Below the pieces are notes generated by a model. That model did no database searches. It was not told the origin of the DNA and saw only the letters and a program-made list of their open reading frames with translations. This document shows, in pieces, positions 63,591 through 64,000 of a DNA stretch of 64,000 nucleotides. This DNA comes from Skeletonema tropicum (taxonomy: Eukaryota; Bacillariophyta; Thalassiosirophyceae; Thalassiosirales; Thalassiosiraceae). The position numbers and the translations under genes were made by a program. The stretch spans positions 4,092,001 to 4,156,000 of the forward strand of contig CM074130.1 of NCBI GenBank assembly GCA_037178625.1, given 5' to 3'. Within the stretch, counting starts at the first letter, position 1. Each line of letters opens with the position of its first letter.

Positions 63591-64000
63591 GTTACTTTGA
63601 ATGGAGATGTTGTTTGGTCCTCTCTGACTTCAATACATGTGTCAGTCTCTATATCTCTGGAGAAGATACATAAGTAAGTACATAGTCTACAAACTACAGC
63701 ACTTCTTGTTGTGAGATAATGTGATGTTGAAATCAACACATGTTGGTGACGAAGAAGATGATATTGAGGAATACGTATATATAACAGAAATTTTAAAGTA
63801 CGTCTGGTGGGCCCTCAAGAGGCGACATTATCTACGCTAAGTGATAACGAACATGTGCTGCAGTAGCTATTATTTCCCAATATTGAGGAATACGTAGGTA
63901 ATAGCCGACGATAAAGAGTATTACATTACAATTTTGACAGTATTGGACACTACAGATGTGGGGAGGGGGTGACGACACGAAGAAGATGACGAAGAGAAGG
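63591..64000. other. Intergenic to window edge
   Basis: Contains the 80-bp repeat 63783-63862 shared with 56556-56637 and, in part, with 29822-29846. No gene is visible. Confidence 0.35.

Overview
This window looks like nuclear DNA of a centric diatom (Thalassiosira/Skeletonema/Cyclotella type). The reasons are short GT-AG introns, genes on both strands without operons, a plastid-type ASAY/ASAFAP-like presequence on an rRNA methyltransferase, a Ty1/copia element resembling the diatom CoDi group, BspA-type leucine-rich repeat genes, a Sel1-family remnant, and protein families I recognise only from diatoms. The genus is inference.

Layout. 1-2700: the 3' end of an unrecognised basic gene, then a BspA-like LRR gene broken by one in-frame stop. 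2.9-12.6 kb (minus): the main gene, a 12-exon, about 2,918-residue membrane hybrid histidine kinase with 17 tandem PAS repeats of 120 residues, a kinase core and a receiver domain. 12.6-23.8 kb is transposon-rich. It holds a 276-bp MITE, minisatellites, F-box and MFS remnants, a 1-kb foldback element, a palindrome cluster, two abutting TTAA-flanked elements of one family (one carrying a further 599-bp insertion), a 355-residue protein of unknown function and a third TTAA-flanked element. 23.9-28.7 kb: an ankyrin gene with one in-frame stop, a chimeric hypothetical gene, two F-box remnants and a plastid-type RsmJ methyltransferase. 29.8-32.1 kb: a three-exon gene of unknown function. 34.6-40.0 kb: a young copia element with two 294-bp LTRs that look identical, a 5-bp target duplication, and almost no gag.

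40.9-41.8 kb: a cupin-DUF952 fusion. 41.8-45.0 kb: gene-poor repeats. 45.0-56.1 kb is the densest conventional block: a diatom-type hypothetical gene, the NatB auxiliary subunit NAA25, a small glycine-rich protein, a DadA-like FAD oxidoreductase, and a kinesin-4-like motor joined to kinesin-light-chain-like TPRs, apparently through a single-base frameshift. 56.1-64.0 kb: a Sel1 remnant, a second LRR gene split by a 3.24-kb hAT-type element with a clean 8-bp duplication, and a diatom-family gene with a broken tandem copy.

There is no sign of a multi-gene pathway. The conserved genes are housekeeping or signalling (N-terminal acetylation, rRNA modification, transport, two-component sensing). 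Most of the remaining DNA is transposons and the genes they have damaged.
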